DNA of 8,622 nucleotides from Gammaproteobacteria bacterium. GTDB taxonomy: Bacteria > Pseudomonadota > Gammaproteobacteria > SZUA-152. The position numbers and the translations under genes were made by a program. Position 1 is the first letter of the stretch. Each line of letters opens with the position of its first letter. The notes under the pieces were generated by a model. The model was given only the letters and a program-made list of their open reading frames with translations. It did no database searches and had not been told where the DNA came from. The DNA lies in NCBI GenBank assembly GCA_003229995.1, contig QIGJ01000078.1:1-8622 (forward strand), in the 5' to 3' direction. Positions 6,662-8,622 of the stretch are shown one piece after another.

Positions 6662-7712
6662 ACGCAGCACGCTCTTCAATAGACTCAATACCGTGGTCAA
6701 TCGAATTACGTAACAGATGACTCAGTGGGGCTTTGATTTTTTCCAATACGTCTCTATCCACCGCACATTGCAAACCATCAATTTCCAACACAACTTCCTT
6801 ATTTAACGAACGTGCAAGATCCCGCACCATACGCTGAAACCCAACAACACCATCCTCAAACGGCCGCATCCTGCTACCCGCAACCTCGCCATAGAGTTTC
6901 TTACAAAGGTAATCATTTTTCCGGTCATATTCATCTAACAGCAGTAATTGATCAGAGACATCACGCCGACATTCATTCAGACGAAGCAAGGCTGTTTTTT
7001 GTATTTCATCATTATTTGGAATATTGTGTTGTATTGATAATTCCCGCCAGGTTTCTAATATCGTAAACAATTCATCCTGATGCCTTTTAATTTGAAACAA
7101 TGAATCAGAAAAACTTTTCACCTCTCTTGATTCCACCAGAAGCTCACTGGCCATACCTAAAATTCGAGACATTCTTTCAGCACTGATACGCAAAAACCGA
7201 TCAGCTTCTGTTGCTGGAACTTCGGCAGTTGTGATAACGGTATCATTCATTGATATTTGTGGTGAAATGGTGGAATTTCTCTCCACTTGTGCATGCTTTC
7301 CAGCCAAAACCTGTTCGAGAGAAACCACTAAATCATCAACTAGAGAACCATTGTCACCCACCCATTTTTCGATATTGTCTTCATTGAGAAGCGAAATAGA
7401 AATAATCGTATCCACAGCTTTCAACAAAAGATCAATATCATGACTTTGTAAATTTAATTTATTTTTTTGTGCTGAAACAAAACATTCTTCCATGACATGT
7501 GAAATTTTCACAACAGATTCAACAGACACCATTCTCGCTGCACCTTTAATGGAGTGCGAGGCACGCATTACAGATTCCAGGTGTGTGGCTGAGGTGGTAT
7601 TTTTTTCAAGCGCTAATAAATCTTTGCTTAATAATGTTGTTTGCCCTTCTATTTCCATTCGAAAAAGGTCAAACATTGACAAATCACCCATACCATCACT
7701 TGACGGGCTCAT
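6588..7712 (-). CDS. wspE: WspE hybrid kinase, N-terminal part (HPt, dimerisation, N-box), frameshifted
   Basis: The first 374 codons of the WspE kinase. The start ATG (7712) overlaps the wspD stop as ATGA, and AAGGAG (7725-7720) lies seven bases upstream. An HPt domain (about 1-125) carries the phosphorylated His53 in RASHSIKGAARM, from which phosphate passes to WspF and WspR. After a linker of about 50 residues come the helical dimerisation region (about 170-270) and the start of the ATPase domain, including the N-box HLLRNSIDHGIE (332-343). At residue 351 (6662) the frame departs from the family: it runs RAAWKRKSSDD and ends in nonspecific residues at 6588, while the correct continuation is one frame over. 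As read, the product would keep the phosphorylatable histidine but lack ATPase, coupling and receiver domains. Confidence 0.92.
   Translation of the reverse strand: MSPSSDGMGDLSMFDLFRMEIEGQTTLLSKDLLALEKNTTSATHLESVMRASHSIKGAARMVSVESVVKISHVMEECFVSAQKNKLNLQSHDIDLLLKAVDTIISISLLNEDNIEKWVGDNGSLVDDLVVSLEQVLAGKHAQVERNSTISPQISMNDTVITTAEVPATEADRFLRISAERMSRILGMASELLVESREVKSFSDSLFQIKRHQDELFTILETWRELSIQHNIPNNDEIQKTALLRLNECRRDVSDQLLLLDEYDRKNDYLCKKLYGEVAGSRMRPFEDGVVGFQRMVRDLARSLNKEVVLEIDGLQCAVDRDVLEKIKAPLSHLLRNSIDHGIESIEERAAWKRKSSDDKIVGHACWWNVTYISD
6649..6663 (-). other. wspE: Frameshift site within wspE beside an A-rich run
   Basis: The minus strand reads GCT GCG TGG AAA AGA AAA AGT. Skipping one base after GCG gives GGA AAA GAA AAA GTA GCG, the AGK-type segment that follows the N-box in CheA proteins. 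One inserted base or two deleted bases would both explain it. The adjacent GGAAAAGAAAAAG run is a typical place for indels during replication or sequencing, and weakly for polymerase slippage. Confidence 0.8.
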
Positions 7713-8413
7713 AACACCGCTCCTTCAAGTTTTTCTTGAAATTTACTGATATTAAAAATAGCGATTTGGTGATTGAACTGATTTATTGAACCTAATAATA
7801 AAAGCGCATTAGCAGCATCCAGTGTAGAGGGAACAGGCAACAAATCAGAATCACTATATAAATAGTGCCCCTTCACCTCATCAACCAAAAAAACATAATC
7901 TTTTTCATCCAGCTTAATAACCACCAGCCTTTTGGGTTTGTGCCGGTCTTCTTTTTTGTTAGTACTGCTAATACTATAACTTAATCCCAATAATTCACTT
8001 AATGAATAACATACTTTTATTTCCCCATTGATATTTACAATACCGGATATAAATCGATTCATATTTCGAGGAATTCGGTGGATAGTCCGTTCATTGGCTA
8101 TTTCAGCAAGAACAACCGCAGGTAATGCAAACCATTCGTGACCGATACGAAATATCAACACACTATTATTTTTCGAATGATCAGAGCTTTCTTTTGCTGA
8201 GATTTCTTTTCGCCACTGAGATAGATACCCGAATGGCGCTACTCTTTCAAACACAGAGTGCCCAACTTCTAAAAATACCGGACAATTTCTACAATGGACG
8301 TATTCCGTTAATTTATCACATTTTTTTCTCGCATGACTCCAAACACCAATAGTATTCCAACAATTAGCGTTATATGAAGATACTTTACTTTCTTTCGCCA
8401 TCACTTTCGCCAT
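7709..8413 (-). CDS. wspD: WspD, CheW-type coupling protein with cysteine-rich N-terminus
   Basis: WspD is one of two CheW-like adaptors that couple the kinase WspE to the receptor WspA. The 234-residue protein has a CheW domain at about residues 82-232 (LIFRIGHEWFALP; GIVNINGEIKVCYSL; RLVVIKLDEKDYVFLVDEV). In front of it is an extension of about 70 residues with CWNTIG (18-23), Cys32 and HCRNCPVF (40-47): four cysteines (18, 32, 41, 44) plus His40. My recollection is that other WspD proteins share this extension, so it supports the assignment over WspB. Two starts are possible four codons apart (8413 and 8401) because ATGGCGAAAG is repeated; neither has a strong ribosome binding site. It begins two bases after the wspC stop and overlaps wspE by ATGA. 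It is noticeably AT-rich. Confidence 0.92.
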   Translation of the reverse strand: MAKVMAKESKVSSYNANCWNTIGVWSHARKKCDKLTEYVHCRNCPVFLEVGHSVFERVAPFGYLSQWRKEISAKESSDHSKNNSVLIFRIGHEWFALPAVVLAEIANERTIHRIPRNMNRFISGIVNINGEIKVCYSLSELLGLSYSISSTNKKEDRHKPKRLVVIKLDEKDYVFLVDEVKGHYLYSDSDLLPVPSTLDAANALLLLGSINQFNHQIAIFNISKFQEKLEGAVL

Positions 8414-8415
8414 AA

Positions 8416-8622
8416 CTACGAATTACGTTTCCGTGCCTTTTGTTCACGCCGACGAAGTGATTTTGCACTATCATCATCACCTCGCTTTTCTGCCAAGACG
8501 GCAGATAATGCCAATGCTTTGTAGTGATTAGGGGATAAATAAATTGCTTTCCTCAAGAAGGTTTCAGCTTGAGTATTTTTGCCACATAAAGCACTAATCA
8601 TTCCTAAATAATAATAGGCATC
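8416..8622 (-). CDS. wspC: WspC, C-terminal TPR end (partial)
   Basis: Only the last 68 codons are in the window; the frame is open to the right edge (DAYYYLGMISAL onward). The visible part is one TPR-type helical pair (LGMISALCGK, then AETFLRKAIYLSPNHYKALAL) and a basic tail (RRREQKARKRNS). WspC is a CheR-type methyltransferase with a C-terminal TPR that methylates the receptor WspA using S-adenosylmethionine. The methyltransferase domain lies outside the window, so the call rests on the TPR tail plus its position directly before wspD. A generic TPR protein cannot be excluded from this fragment alone. Confidence 0.82.
   Translation of the reverse strand, partial: DAYYYLGMISALCGKNTQAETFLRKAIYLSPNHYKALALSAVLAEKRGDDDSAKSLRRREQKARKRNS

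Noticed and set aside
6649..6663. Transcriptional slippage restoring wspE
   Set aside because: The A runs are only four and five long, shorter than runs usually needed for efficient slippage, so indel or sequencing error is simpler.
6276..6713. Plus-strand open frame opposite wspE
   Set aside because: Shadow of the ATPase domain coding sequence; Ser/Thr-rich translation with no recognisable features.
1..8622. Mobile element, prophage, CRISPR array or toxin-antitoxin pair
   Set aside because: No transposase, integrase, regular repeat-spacer units, terminal inverted repeats or small paired genes were found on either strand.

Overview
The window comes from a Gram-negative proteobacterium, most likely beta- or gamma-proteobacterial. 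This is inferred from the RelA sequence style, from a CRP-family regulator with an SREMVSR recognition helix, and from a Wsp chemosensory operon, a system known mainly from Pseudomonas and Burkholderiales-type bacteria. I cannot name a genus. No tRNA, rRNA, CRISPR array, transposase or phage gene is visible.

Layout, left to right. (1) Positions 1-1674, minus strand: relA, the ribosome-associated (p)ppGpp synthetase. It is cut by the left window edge and its reading frame is broken near 1258. (2) 1716-2363, minus strand: a CRP/FNR-family regulator with a GTG start, just upstream of relA and probably co-transcribed with it. Its last codons are duplicated 51 bases further on, after the stop codon. 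(3) 2364-2678: a divergent regulatory region with a sigma70-like promoter, a TGTGA-N4-TCACA palindrome and a nested set of inverted repeats. (4) About 2679-3323, plus strand: an unrecognised protein whose second half loosely resembles a small beta-roll domain. (5) 3386-8622, minus strand: the 3' part of a wsp operon in the canonical order wspC (C-terminal TPR end only), wspD, wspE, wspF, wspR. wspA and wspB would lie beyond the right edge.

How the genes work together (established for Wsp in Pseudomonas, inferred here). The receptor WspA, with CheW-type couplers WspB and WspD, controls the hybrid CheA-type kinase WspE. WspC methylates the receptor and WspF, a CheB-type methylesterase, demethylates it. 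WspE phosphorylates WspF and the diguanylate cyclase WspR, which then makes c-di-GMP and promotes surface attachment and biofilm. wspD/wspE and wspE/wspF overlap as ATGA, whereas wspR sits behind a 79-base gap.

Two core signalling genes, relA and wspE, carry single frameshifts although the sequence on both sides still reads as well-conserved protein. Either the assembly has indel errors, or stringent response and Wsp signalling are both disrupted in this strain. The most unusual sequence-level observations are the duplicated tail of the CRP-family gene, whose four differences all fall at third codon positions; the cysteine-rich N-terminus of WspD; and the operator-like palindrome and overlapping hairpins in the divergent region.
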